From assembly GCA_013400155.1 (NCBI GenBank), contig VXBM01000043.1:1689166-1753165 (forward strand): a stretch of DNA of 64,000 bases. Direction: 5' to 3'. The notes under the pieces were generated by a model that saw nothing but the letters and a program-made list of their open reading frames with translations, ran no database searches and was not told the DNA's origin. This document shows positions 1 through 11,700 of this stretch, piece by piece. The first letter of the stretch is position 1; every line of letters begins with the position of its first letter. The stretch comes from Helopsaltes ochotensis (taxonomy: Eukaryota > Chordata > Aves > Passeriformes > Locustellidae). A program made the position numbers and the translations under genes.

Positions 1-215
1 GCTCCCGGGCTCTTCCCACCCCGAGAGGAGCTGCTGTCTGCTGAACAGAGGTGAAGGGCTTCGGCTTTTATTTTGGTTTACAAGTGCGACCTGTGTGCCG
101 CAGCTAAGTAACCACTGAGATGGTCTTGCGTGTGCAGTGTCGAGCTATGCGACAATGCCAAGCGTTCTGTCGTCCAGCGCGGAAAAGCGGCAAGGCAAGC
201 TCAGAGTTGACACAG
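1..215. promoter_or_regulatory. CpG-dense patch at window edge (possible CpG-island shore)
   Basis: About a dozen CpG dinucleotides occur in 215 bases, against near absence in the next several kilobases. In mammals GFI1 sits immediately beyond the 3' end of EVI5 on the same strand. If that order holds here, this could be the upstream edge of the GFI1 promoter. A minus-strand ATAAAAG at about 65-73 is TATA-like. No coding exon can be shown. Confidence 0.35.
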
Positions 216-3200
216 CGATGTAACTCATGGGAAATGTAGGGCTGGGTTTTAACGAAGTTACTCTATTGCTTCTCTCAAAGGGAGTGTGATATTCAAAGTT
301 AAACAAAAACTTGGTAAGAGGCAGTTTAATGCAATGGCACATGATCCTTACACCGTAGTGACAAGAGTGAGAAAGAAATAAATAAAAAGAGGGGTTTACA
401 ATAGGGTGGGATTATGTTACAGTCGTGTTTAAGATTGAAGAGCTACTCAGTGCAATTCACTGTATGGTTTACAGTAGCTGCCTGGTGTCAGCATTAGAGC
501 TAAAACAACATCAGATAAAGCGCCAAAGGTGACAAGCTAGAGGTGAGATCTTTGTGTTCAGAAGTGATGAGACACTTTGCAACAGGAGGGAGGATTTGAA
601 GAACAGGATTTGACAGGTTAGCTGCTTGGTACAGAGGGGAGGGGAAGCAGTTTCCTGTGGGGGGGAGTCCGGACTGGGAGAAGGCAGCAAAAAGGGTGAT
701 ACTGTGGGGACTTTATACCCACTTTAAAGTGATAAAACTTGGGATCACACTTATGCAGAACAGTTCCACTATGAAAAGCTGCTAGAACTTACAGAACTGT
801 GCATTCTGTTGGGAAGTGTGTCTTTACTTTTTAAAAACTTTTTAAAAATTACTTTTAACATGCTGCTTATTGTTTATCTTTTCTCCCAGCATCTTGTCAC
901 TACTTTCTTTATGGTCCTCCTTGTGTCATAAACGCATGCTGTAAATGTCAGAAATTAATCACTGATTTTGACTGCAGTTTTTTGATAGCTGGGGAAACCA
1001 AAGTAACTTCTGTTGCTCCCAGATCAGATTAGAAAATGATCACTGTGAGCATAAACTGGAGAGGGAAAGTGATGGTAGGCTGTGGTGTTGAAGGTTGTGA
1101 TGAAAAGAGGGATTCCAGCTTTGGGAAGGAGTTGACTCAGAATGTACCTCCATTACAACAGAAAAAAAGTAGACTATGCAAAATGTTCTCATAGGAATTC
1201 TACGTCTCATAGTGAGGCACTAGAATTTTCAGTCACTTGTGCAATACTATGCAAGTCAAAGAGTATGCCACATTGCTTTTGTTTCTCATAATTGGGAAAT
1301 AAGGTATCAGTTCCTGGAAAAGAAGAGCATTAAGCTGTTTGATCTAGCAGTTGTATGTTAGTGTCCATGCATGAGTAGGCATGTATACATTAGCATGTTT
1401 ACTCTGAAGCTGGAACTTCATGCTATATTGAGGTTATATTGAAAGTCAATTTACTGTGTACTTTCAGTCATTCAGAATTTCTAGTTCTGTTGCCTACTGT
1501 GTAAAATGCATTTTACTGCTTTTTCTTATGTGTTGGACTAGTTTGTAAACAAGAAAAAAAAACCCCAAACCGAAACCAACCAACCCACCCCCCCAAAAAG
1601 CAACCAAAAAACTCCATCAGCAGGTAAAACTCTGAGAATTACAGAATATATACTGATAAGAGTATTTCATAGAACAATAATGTACTTCATTGAATCTAGA
1701 AATCCGTTAGTTATCCATAGCTTTCATCTTCCTTCTTAATACACAGAGTTAGTAGCTGGTGCATTATTGAACATAACACTGTAGTTTCCATATAGATTGC
1801 ACTAATTTCTGTCTTATAAATAGATTTTTTAATTTTAATGGCTTTCCTAGGGGATTTGCATTATCTCTACCTTCCTCCTAGGTGAATTACACTATTTGGA
1901 GCCTCTACAGGTAGGGGAATTATCAGCAGATAATGTATAAAATGTGGATATTTTTATTCTAACATACCTTTAGGTCATTCTAGTTGAAGTGTTTAAGCAT
2001 CAAGTTTCACTAACACTGTCTCTGATATCAGTGATCACAGTAATACCCTGGAAAAACATGCACTTCCATGTTGCAGTTCCACAAAAGGGTTCAGTACTGA
2101 TCAAGTTCAATAGCAGGATGTACAAAGTGGTTTTGATAAATGTATGCAAACTCCAATGTGAATGCTTCTTTTAATCCTTTTTGTAGCAACATATTTTAGT
2201 TAATATAGAAATTGCACATACAGTTGAAAACTGAATTTACTGGAAGGTAGTACTTTGTGGATGTGTATATAGATGATGTCTGCTTTTTGTTAAGAAACAA
2301 AACAACAGAAAAACCTGACCGAAGTGAACCAATAGTTGTTGAGCTGTGAATGCATTACATTTTTCATAACACCACAGATGTACTTTCTCCCAACTAGTCA
2401 CATTAGGAATTTTTCATAAATGTTACAAACTCCTATCACATGAAATTAAATTACTTACAAGAGGTCTAATGATAAATGCTATTAGTACCTAAAATATTCA
2501 CTCCTCTAGCATGGAGAAATAAGTAAATATAAATGTTGAGGGTTCTCTGATTAGCAGACACTTGATTATCAGATTGGGGAAATCAGAACCATTTTCACTG
2601 CCAAACATAAAATGTAATTTGCACAAAAACCCCACATATAGCAGGGCATTCCTCTTCTCTACTTTAGCTGTTTTCTCAGCTGTAGCACGTGCATATTCAG
2701 GAATGGGAATTTAAATGTTTACATGCTTTTTAACCTTATGCTTTTAGTATTATATCGAGCTTTCTGGATGCAAGAGCAAATCTAAGCTAATAGCAATGTT
2801 TGTTAGAAGGTCATGAAAGAAGGGTCATAGTGTGTAGCATAATTAGTATGTTTTATTTATTGACACACTATTGTATATATTGTCTATTATGTTAATGATT
2901 TGTCATTATTCTGATGTATATTCAAATTATAATATACATAGGTAAAGAGATTAGTGTCCTTTATTTGCCAGAAGAGTTGGAGAAAAGGCAGAATGATTCT
3001 GAAGAACCTATCCTGGGCTGTCTTTCTAGGATAGTCTGTGTATAACCAGGTCTGAGACTGCAGTATGCTCAGTGATTCACTTTTATCTACTACAAGAGAT
3101 GTAGTCAGTTGGATAAGGCCTTTTGCATTTTTATTTATGCTGTTATTCAGTATTAGTATTTATTCTATTTGTATATTTTAAAACCACAAAAGTTCAGGAA

Positions 3201-4764
3201 ATAACCCTTGCCATCTAATCTCATTTGCTATCACTTGAACAGTAAGGCAGTTATTGCAAAATCATAACACTTCACTATTCAAACAGACAGAGTTTTTATG
3301 GCCCTCCAACTGAATTTTACGCCTGCCACTTATTACAGAACATTACCTTTAAGAGAGGCTTGCAGCTGGTATTGATGACAGGCAACAAGACATTTGTCAC
3401 CTATCCTCTTGGGCAACAATGAGCCAGGTGCAAACATAAGTTAGCAGATGCTCATTGGAAGGGAAGAAGACAACTGTTACTCATTTGTGAACTAAAGTGC
3501 TCCTGACTTGGTTTTGCATACGGTGACGTTTTCAACAGGAATAAGAATCTCAGCTAATCCAACTGGTGGCAATTTCCACAGGCTGTACTTGGAACTACAC
3601 ATTCACTGGTAGGAGGTAGGGAAATTTGGAATACTGAACCAAGTTAGGAGCTGCAGAAAACAGTAATTTGGAATTTGTCACCTACATGCTTAAAGATTTA
3701 ATTTGGACTGTACCTGGGCAGATACTATTGTTAAGATGCCCATAATGTGCTGTTTCCATACGGTCTTCTCTATCATTCTTTGAGAGTTTGTTATCTCCTA
3801 GTCGTGCTGTTTCTTTCTGAAAACATATTCAAAATAAAGGGAAAGGAAATGCCTAATGGGACTAGCGATGCATTCAGCAGAACACTTCCACACTTTTTGG
3901 GATTTTAAACAACTGCACTGCTTCTCGTGGGTAGCAAACAGGTTAACATACACACTGCCTACCAGCACCAAACTTCCACATTGCTACTCTTTATTGAACA
4001 GAACAGTTGCAAACATTGCTAAAAGAAGTCTTAAGGATTGCTTAATTACATAAGATAGCAATAGCAGAATATTCTTGACTAGAATGTGCCTGCAAGTGCA
4101 CGTAAAACTTTATATGACAACAGCAGAATATCTTGTTCTGTTTAAGAAGCTAAGGCTGGCTGACTGGATCTCAGTTTTCAGGAGACTGGAAGCAGAATGC
4201 TCTGCTAAGCTCTTACTGCTTTGCTCAATCACAGCTATTTGGTGATGGCACCAATAGCTCATTTCCTAGACAGCTCTGCTATATGAACTGTAAGAGGACT
4301 GAATGTATCTATTTCCACTGCACTGACCACGTGTTCATTGAAACTAAGACATGAATAATTCTTCACCTTATTTGAACCTAGCTAGAGCCTGCAAGTAACT
4401 ATGTGGTAACCAAGGACTATAGCTTGGAAGGGACTAAACAGTAAATGCTGCAACTTGTTAAATCATGAAAAATTTATTTTCATTACATATACATGAAGGT
4501 AAAAGATTTCAGTCAATAGTGTTTTGAACAAGCATTTCTGACATGAGCCTGTTAGTGTAGCTAGGCTGAAACTTAATGCAAAGTTAGTGTTTTGCCTTTA
4601 TTTAGTAATTCACTTTTAGTGTGTATATACAGAATTCATTTTCCTGTTAGAATACCAGAGACAGTAATATCGCAACATTTACATTCCTCATATAAAATGG
4701 AGTAATGTACATTTTCAGCTTGGTGTAGATACATAAATATGTACAAAATAAACATTATTGTCAT
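216..4764. other. Intergenic stretch, no gene recognised
   Basis: AT-rich, with only short chance open frames. It contains one A/C-rich low-complexity tract (1551-1613) and a doubled minus-strand AATAAA at 2852-2861. Distal EVI5 3' UTR could extend into it. Regulatory elements of the neighbouring gene are possible, but none can be named. Confidence 0.6.
1551..1613. repeat. A/C-rich low-complexity tract
   Basis: Almost only A and C, with runs such as AACCCCAAACC and CCACCCCCCC. It is one of several similar tracts in the window (5781-5818, 24839-24892 as G/T, 45185-45307 as G/T, 54217-54260 as G/T, 62118-62340). Confidence 0.75.
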
Positions 4765-5421
4765 TAACATATTCAGACCATTTATTATTTAGCAACATCA
4801 AAAGCAGATGCACATTAGATTTAAGTGAAAATAGTGAAAAACACCTTTATGACATTAGTGACCATTATTTGCATATATGAAGTAGTACAGATAAAGGCTT
4901 GTCTTTCAAGCCTTCTGTGGGCATTCAATACCTTTAGTAAAAAACCAAAACTAACTGAGAAGCATAAGATAATTATATATATAGTGTCATGATCAGATGG
5001 TTTACTAGGGTCCATCTTGATCACAAAAGGATAACAATGTAAAACATACACATTTGTTCAGAGCATAAAATATTGCACAAAAGCAATTTCTTTTGAGGAA
5101 AATAGTTCCTGTGTTTGTGAACAGCAAAAATGCTTCTTACACATTAAAGAAATATATTTGCAGTTTCTAAACCAAAGAACATTCAGTAATACTGTCAAAA
5201 CTGTCATCCATCAACTTCTTCCCAGCCTATTTTATGGCAATGGTATGTCATTAGCAAGATTTGGCAAAGAGAGAAGGCAGATAGACAGTACATGTATATT
5301 ATTTATCACAGGCCAGACCAAATCCAATAGTTACCTAAACCAACTGCTGAATGGTTTCAGTTCCCTCACAATTTCAGCCTTAAAGAAATATGGAAGTCTT
5401 CAATGCTAGTCACAGTGATAA
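4765..5421 (-). other. EVI5: EVI5 3' UTR (minimum extent, end uncertain)
   Basis: From the stop codon leftwards, the first canonical AATAAA on the minus strand is at 4781-4786, about 635 nt after the stop, followed by a U-rich stretch. Further AATAAA signals lie at 4597-4602, 4473-4478 and a doubled one at 2852-2861, so longer 3' UTRs are possible. The end given is an inference from the first signal only. No coding sequence is seen here. Confidence 0.45.
4781..4786 (-). other. Polyadenylation signal AATAAA, nearest downstream of EVI5 stop
   Basis: Plus strand reads TTTATT, minus AATAAA. It is the closest canonical signal after the stop. Downstream minus-strand sequence is rich in T and TG. 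Use is not demonstrable from sequence alone. Confidence 0.4.
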
Positions 5422-5727
5422 TCACACAGTAGTAGAGTAAGATTCCATTCTTCTCTGCTTAGAAACCACCTTGCCTGAATTCCCAGTCTGAAGGGCACTT
5501 TCCTCTGTATCACTGTCACTGCTGTCTACAAGTGTGTGATCCAAAGACATCTGACCAGTCCTCCTGGGAAGATGAAAGTTCACCCCACTCTCCTGTATGG
5601 AGTTAGTTATAAAATCTTCATCAGAAGAATGAAATGATTCGTCATCTCCTGTGAAATGGTTGACAATGTGAATCCCATCAAAAGTGGGTTGGTCTGAGAA
5701 GTTTCTCTGGCCTTTTAGACACTTGAT
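5422..5727 (-). CDS. EVI5: EVI5 last coding exon 21 (acidic tail and stop)
   Basis: 306 nt including TGA at 5422-5424, acceptor CTAACAG. Encodes IKCLKGQRNFSDQPTFDGIH, IVNHFTGDDESFHSSDEDFI, then an acidic Ser/Asp/Glu segment and finally ESYSTTV. The last seven residues are the same as in human EVI5 as recalled. The middle part is the fastest-diverging portion of the protein. Confidence 0.97.
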   Translation of the reverse strand: MKCLKGQRNFSDQPTFDGIHIVNHFTGDDESFHSSDEDFITNSIQESGVNFHLPRRTGQMSLDHTLVDSSDSDTEESALQTGNSGKVVSKQRRMESYSTTV

Positions 5728-8700
5728 CTGTTAGAAAAAGTGGAAGTTGACAGTTAATTAGAGCTCAAGAGTCCAGCAATAAAAAACCCCAAACAACAAA
5801 AACCAAACCAAAAAACCAAGTGCATTTTCAAGAAACGCCTCCTTGAACTCTTACTGGATAAAATGAAAGATCTGAAAGTAGCACATTTGATGATCACTTT
5901 GTGAATTACAGTTTTAAGGCTTAATAATCAAGGTACTTAGAACCAGTCATGAGAGATTCCTCTTTTACTGCATCTTTAATATCCCCACAAGGATGGTTTC
6001 TATTTTCTAGAGTGACCTATTTGTTTTGACAGCACTTTTGGACTTAACATTTTACTTTTACAGCTCCATTCTTTCCCGTATTGCCTGATTTCTTACTTGA
6101 GAAGGCCCCCCCTTCAAAGAATACAGTCCCAAGTGAATATTGCCAGCTTCTCACAGTCACAGAAAAAAATCCTGAGAGTAAGTTTAGTTCAGTCTACATT
6201 GTAACATAAACTGTCCTAATTATCTAATTCAGTTTCAATGAGATTTCAGATCAAGTAGTATGAGAGAAACAACTCTGTACAGCATAAAGAGATTGTAGTT
6301 GCAATTTTAAGAGAACATCAAACAAGACAAAAATTATTGTCTGACCACGGACACATAACATTTTAATTCAATGTGCTGCAGAGTGATACATAATTTCAAC
6401 CACGCATTCAAGCTACTCAAAACTAAAACCCAAAACACTAAAGTCTGGCAAGTCCCCTATTAATTTAATGAAAAATAAAATGCAACTCATGGAAGACATT
6501 CTGGAGGTTGGTTGTTTTTGTGATGTTTCGGTTTGTTTGATCTAGAATTTAATTTCTGTTAGCTTTTAGTAGCAAATATTTCAGGGTCAGTTTGACAGTA
6601 TAAGAGTATTAAGATAAAATCTTTTTTCTTAAGAGTATTAAGATAAAAAATCCTGAGCATGCAGATAAACATTAAGAATGTTTATAGAACCATCCTAATG
6701 TCACTCTAAAAGCTTAAAAAGGAAGATGCACCAAGTGCTACTTTGGAAGCGACTTTTTACAGTAAGAGACCTGGAGAATAGAAGGAATAAAATGCTGAAG
6801 AGTTTCTTTACCAAGAAACTGTTTGGTGTTTCAGAAATCTGAAGCAATATTCACTTTGATAAATAAGAAGTACTTGTATGTCCTCAGTATTGACACCAAT
6901 ATGAGACTTTTACCTGTCCATTTGGGGAAGAAGGAATCTCTGTACTTACCATGGGCTTGTGCAGAAGATGAGAATAAAAAAGGAGTTGAAAAAAGATCAC
7001 AAGGGTGAAAATCATGCTAGAAGCCATTAAATTGCATGTTAGCATGTAAAAACTCCAGCTTTTGATGTTATAGCAAAAAAGAAATCCCTGTTAGGAATAT
7101 GGGTACATGATGTAGATCTACACCTTTGTTGTTACTGTGCATGCTAACATTAGTTTTTTGCATTTTCTTCACATACACACAGGCTGTTGTTGTTTCATGA
7201 GAACTTTGTACAAAGACAAGCAAAACACAGCTCCACACTTGTACAGCATAACTCATGATGCAAGCAAAATCAGCTTATACCAGATATAAATATATCTGGA
7301 ATACATCATTTTTACTAGCTTATATACCTAGATGTAGAAAGCCTGGTACACACATTTTGTGTTACTTAGAAATATTATTCCTGAAAATATCCTGCAATAT
7401 GATCAGATTAGCTACCACATGAATTTTCCAAAACAGCTATCAATTTTAGTCACTAAGAAAATAAAACATAGAAACCCAACAATTTCTCACCACCCTCACC
7501 ACAGGAAAAAAAAAAGAACTGCTGTACAAGTGACTACAAACTTCATATTAGAGTAGGAAATTATATGCTTTTAGGTCTGTACAGTTAAGCCATTGGTTCA
7601 CCTGAAATTATAAAGCTGATACTCAATGTTAGTTGTTTTGAACACTCAGAAAGCCAAGCCAATGACCTCAAATGTTTTCTTGAAGACTTAAACATGATAC
7701 CTTTAGATGAAGTTATTTAGGTAACATGACAAAATCATGGTTTCACAGTTTTAGGCACCAACCTTTCCAAATGGGAGTCTGTGGAAAATGCTGTAGGTGA
7801 AAATAATCATGAATAGATACAGTCTTTGCCAGTTCCTAAAGGGAGTCTCAGAAAACACTGTTATCTTTGCGCATCCTTTCATTAAAATAACAAATCTCTG
7901 ACTTTGCAGAAACACTTGATCTGCAGCTTTACACTTCCCTGCCTTTTTTTCTTAAGCACTCCTCGTGTGCAAGGGGAAACAAACTGTTGTGAAGAAACAT
8001 GAACATACTGCAGAGAATACACACTACATATCTATCAATGGTCACAGAACTCCAGAACTTCTGTCTGCTTCAGAAATGGCCACCTCAGCCAGAACACTGT
8101 GGCACAGGCTTTGTATTACGGGGATCATCAGGCTGGAGAGGAACACTGCTGAAGAGGACAATGGGGTCCGGACACATGGGAGGCTCAGCTCGAATCCACA
8201 CTGTCCCTGGGCAGTGATGAAGGCTAACAGCTTACTAGGCTGCAGTGACAAGAGCAAGTGTACTTTCATAGTTGAAGATTGTTCAGGGGCATTTCTGAAG
8301 GAGCTTGATTATTTAGAATTTTTATTGCAGCAGAAGGCTTTGTATGGCTTCTCAAAGCATTTGAAACAACTTGCAGACAGCCTGCACTCCAATGCAATTA
8401 AATACCAGCAGCCAATGCCAGCATAAAGCTCTAAAATGGAGGTTTCCTAAAATGAAGTTTTGTGCTCTCACACAACTTTATAGTCTAGTAAGTGAGGCTC
8501 TACACTTCTAAAAGAAAAAGCAGTATTTTTTTTCAAGGGAGAAACATTACTGTCCTATTGGTTCAGGACAACGGTCCATCAGCCTTAGTGCCTCAAACAG
8601 TGACAACAGGACATTCACATTACCAAGCTTCCATTCAGTTGTCCCAAAGCTGTTGTAGCAAATACAAGTAAAATCTTTTTCTAACTGCTTTGGCATACAT

Positions 8701-11700
8701 TTATAGACCAGCCATCCACAACTGATTACATAATTTTCTGTCTACCTCTATATCTTCCTGTGGCAGCAAATTCCAGAAATTTCTTTATTTGTTTTAAACT
8801 AATCTACTTGTTTTAGTAACTGCCCCCAAATTCTAATAATGCGGGAACAAATGGTGAAAAGCAGTTCTGTGGTCATTATTCTGAAACTTACATCGAAGTA
8901 CCTTCTTCAGCTTTCTCTCTAGAGCACATGAGTCCCAATCCATTTTAGCCTCTCATAACAGGCAATAATCAAGACAACCAACATTCAGTTCCCTTTAATT
9001 TCCCTACAGACCATCTTTAAACTCGCTACATCCATCTAGATACTAAGTGGCAATACAACTCCCTTTATTTGGTTTTTAATATACTTCCTATTAATGCCTA
9101 ATGTTGCCTTGTCTGATTTGGCTGGTGCTGCATGCTACGCCAGCGTCAGAGGACTCAATACGAAGGGAAAACATCTTTCCTGATTTGCAACTACCAATTC
9201 TATGTTTCCTATTGTGTAGGTATGGCTTAGATTTTGCAATAGATGAATAATCACCTTATTCACGCTGAAATTAATTTGTCATCTTTTAAAGACAGACTTG
9301 AGATTCTTGCCAGTGTTTCATTTGAATGTGGAAAAAGAGCTTAAGGTAGGAACTAAAGCATTAGACCAAGATCTTGCTATTCATCTGGCCAAGTATATCG
9401 AGACAACAGGAAATCCAACTAAGGGCTTGGAATGCAGGATGTGTGGACCCAACCCGAACATGCCCCCCCTACCCTAGTTCTAATCTATACTTATCCCTGA
9501 AGGAACTACAGCCATGTTGAGCAAAGCATGGACTTGCACCCCAGGGTCTTTTAGTTTCTGTTCTCTTTTGTACAGATGATATTGGTTAAAGGCTTTCAGT
9601 TTTGGGTCTGGCCTTCCCTCATATGAAGGGAACTAAATCTGTCACTCCAACAAGTAACATTTAAAGAAACCTGTTTCTTACTGCTTCAGTTTTGCAAGAA
9701 TCTCAAATCTGATCACATCTGCTATTTAAAAAAAAAAAAGGCAACCAATAAAAAAACAGGTCTAGTAGTCTGGTAAACCCCATGTGCTTTGCTTTTAATT
9801 CTCAAATCCAGTCATATTGTCTAGATGACTGCAGCTTCAACCTAGTTTTCACTACAGCACATTCACATGGTCCTTAAGACATTTCAAAGGTCAATAACAT
9901 TATGTGATCAAAATATATATCATTACTGTCCCTTCAAAAGCCAGCTGAATCAAGAACAAAATCTTAATAATGGGTACATTTTTATACCTTCTTGTGTCTA
10001 AAGAATTCAGCATTTTAAAGATAAACTGCATGTCTATTGGTCAACAGATGAAAAAACTGTACATACTCTTAACAGGTAACAGTGTACTTCCACAAATACA
10101 GAAGAGCTGAAAAAAGGCTACCAATCAGATCCTTGAACCTTAGAATAAACTTTCTTACCTGATGCTGACTGCCTCATCAAGCCAGGCATGAAGGAGAAAC
10201 AGTAAAGAGAAATTTAGAAGTTTTAAACAATTCAAAAGGTGTTCTATATTAAATCATAGAATCAAGTTTGAAGGGTGATAGTCAGTTGCAAGCAAGTTAT
10301 AAGTCCCTTTGGTTTTTTGAGTAGGGAACACAGGTTAAACTTTCAAGTGGGACTTAGTGAAAGAGTTCGACTTAAGCTCTGGGAGACATTTTTATGTTGT
10401 AGCCTGTGAGTTTTTAAGCTAGGAGTTTAGTGGTGAGAAGTCAAACTAAAATGCTACTGTCTGCTCCCTTTAAAAGGCTTCAGTAACTAATTCTTGAAAT
10501 TAACTCATTTCCAAAGTAGTAAAGACAGGTTTTAACAAAGCAAATAAATATTAAATCTAGTCACAGTAAGATAACCAAGAAATACACAAGTGAGATTGAA
10601 ATATGACCACTGCCTTGAGTGAATAAAATTGGTTTTGGCAGAAGGCAGTATGTCAATTTAAATGTTTATTTAAAGAATAAAGAACCTGAATTCTCAGTGC
10701 TTTTATTCATAAGAAGAGGAATCTAAAAATCAGAGTTCCCTCTTTATTTGTTCCAACCTTAGTAACAGTCGAAACTCTTCATAAGATTTCCTACTTAAAA
10801 CCCAAACATGATTCAAAGGAAAACTAGAATGTTGCTGAAAATACGATCTAACCACATTTAGCTGAAGAAATAAGTCATAAGGATTTTCAAATACATTTCC
10901 TATAATTCAGAAAAACATTGTCAACTTGGTACCACGAAAACAGATTTAGAAAACTACAGGTCAATTAAAAAAATCAGTTGTGGTATGTTAAATTATAATC
11001 ACATTTATCATGAATAAAAGCAAATTAATTCGAGTTCTTAAAAATTCCTGAGACTGTCCATAGCATCTAATGAGATCCCTCATCATACTTAACAGCTACT
11101 CAGTGATGACTCTCCCACTGTAACAAGATGAGTCCAGTTAATGGCATACAGTAGTACACTATCACTTCTTTAAAAACACTCACACTAACTTCATCTGGAA
11201 AAATGCTTATCACAGCAAATCAAGTAATTGGAGCATCTCCAACATAATTAGTGGGAAATACGTTGCCAATAAGGACAGAAATATCAGTCAAGACAAATAT
11301 TAAATCCAGCAGGTATTACAACGCAGAAGCCATTCTCCCCCTGTACTCAGTGCTGGTTAGGCTGCACTTCAAGTGTTCAGACCTGGGCCCCTCAATTCAG
11401 GAGGGATGTTGAGATGCTCCAACACATCCAGAGAAGGGCAACAAGGCTGGTGAAAGGTTGGCCTTATCACTCTGAACAACTCCCTGAAAGGAGGTTATAA
11501 CAAGATATGGGGTCTTCTCCCAGGCAACCAGCAACAGGACAAGAGGACAAAGTCTTAAGCTGTGCCAAGGGAAGTTTAGGCTGGACATTAGGAAAGAATT
11601 CTTCACAGAAAGAATGGGCATTGGAATGGGTTGCCCAGGGAGGTGGTAGAGCCACTATCCCTGGAAGCGTTTAAGACTGGATGTGGCACTTAGTACCATG

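Noticed and set aside
10142..10185. Possible small exon before a GTAAGAAAG donor on the minus strand (CAGTCAGCATCAG|GTAAG)
   Set aside because: It would be about 14 nt, not a multiple of three, with a weak acceptor, and the flanking exons already join in frame with human-like sequence.
10254..10290. Possible CR1 tail (AATCATAGAATCAAGTTTGAAGGG)
   Set aside because: Only about a dozen bases resemble the CR1 terminus. Too short to separate from chance.
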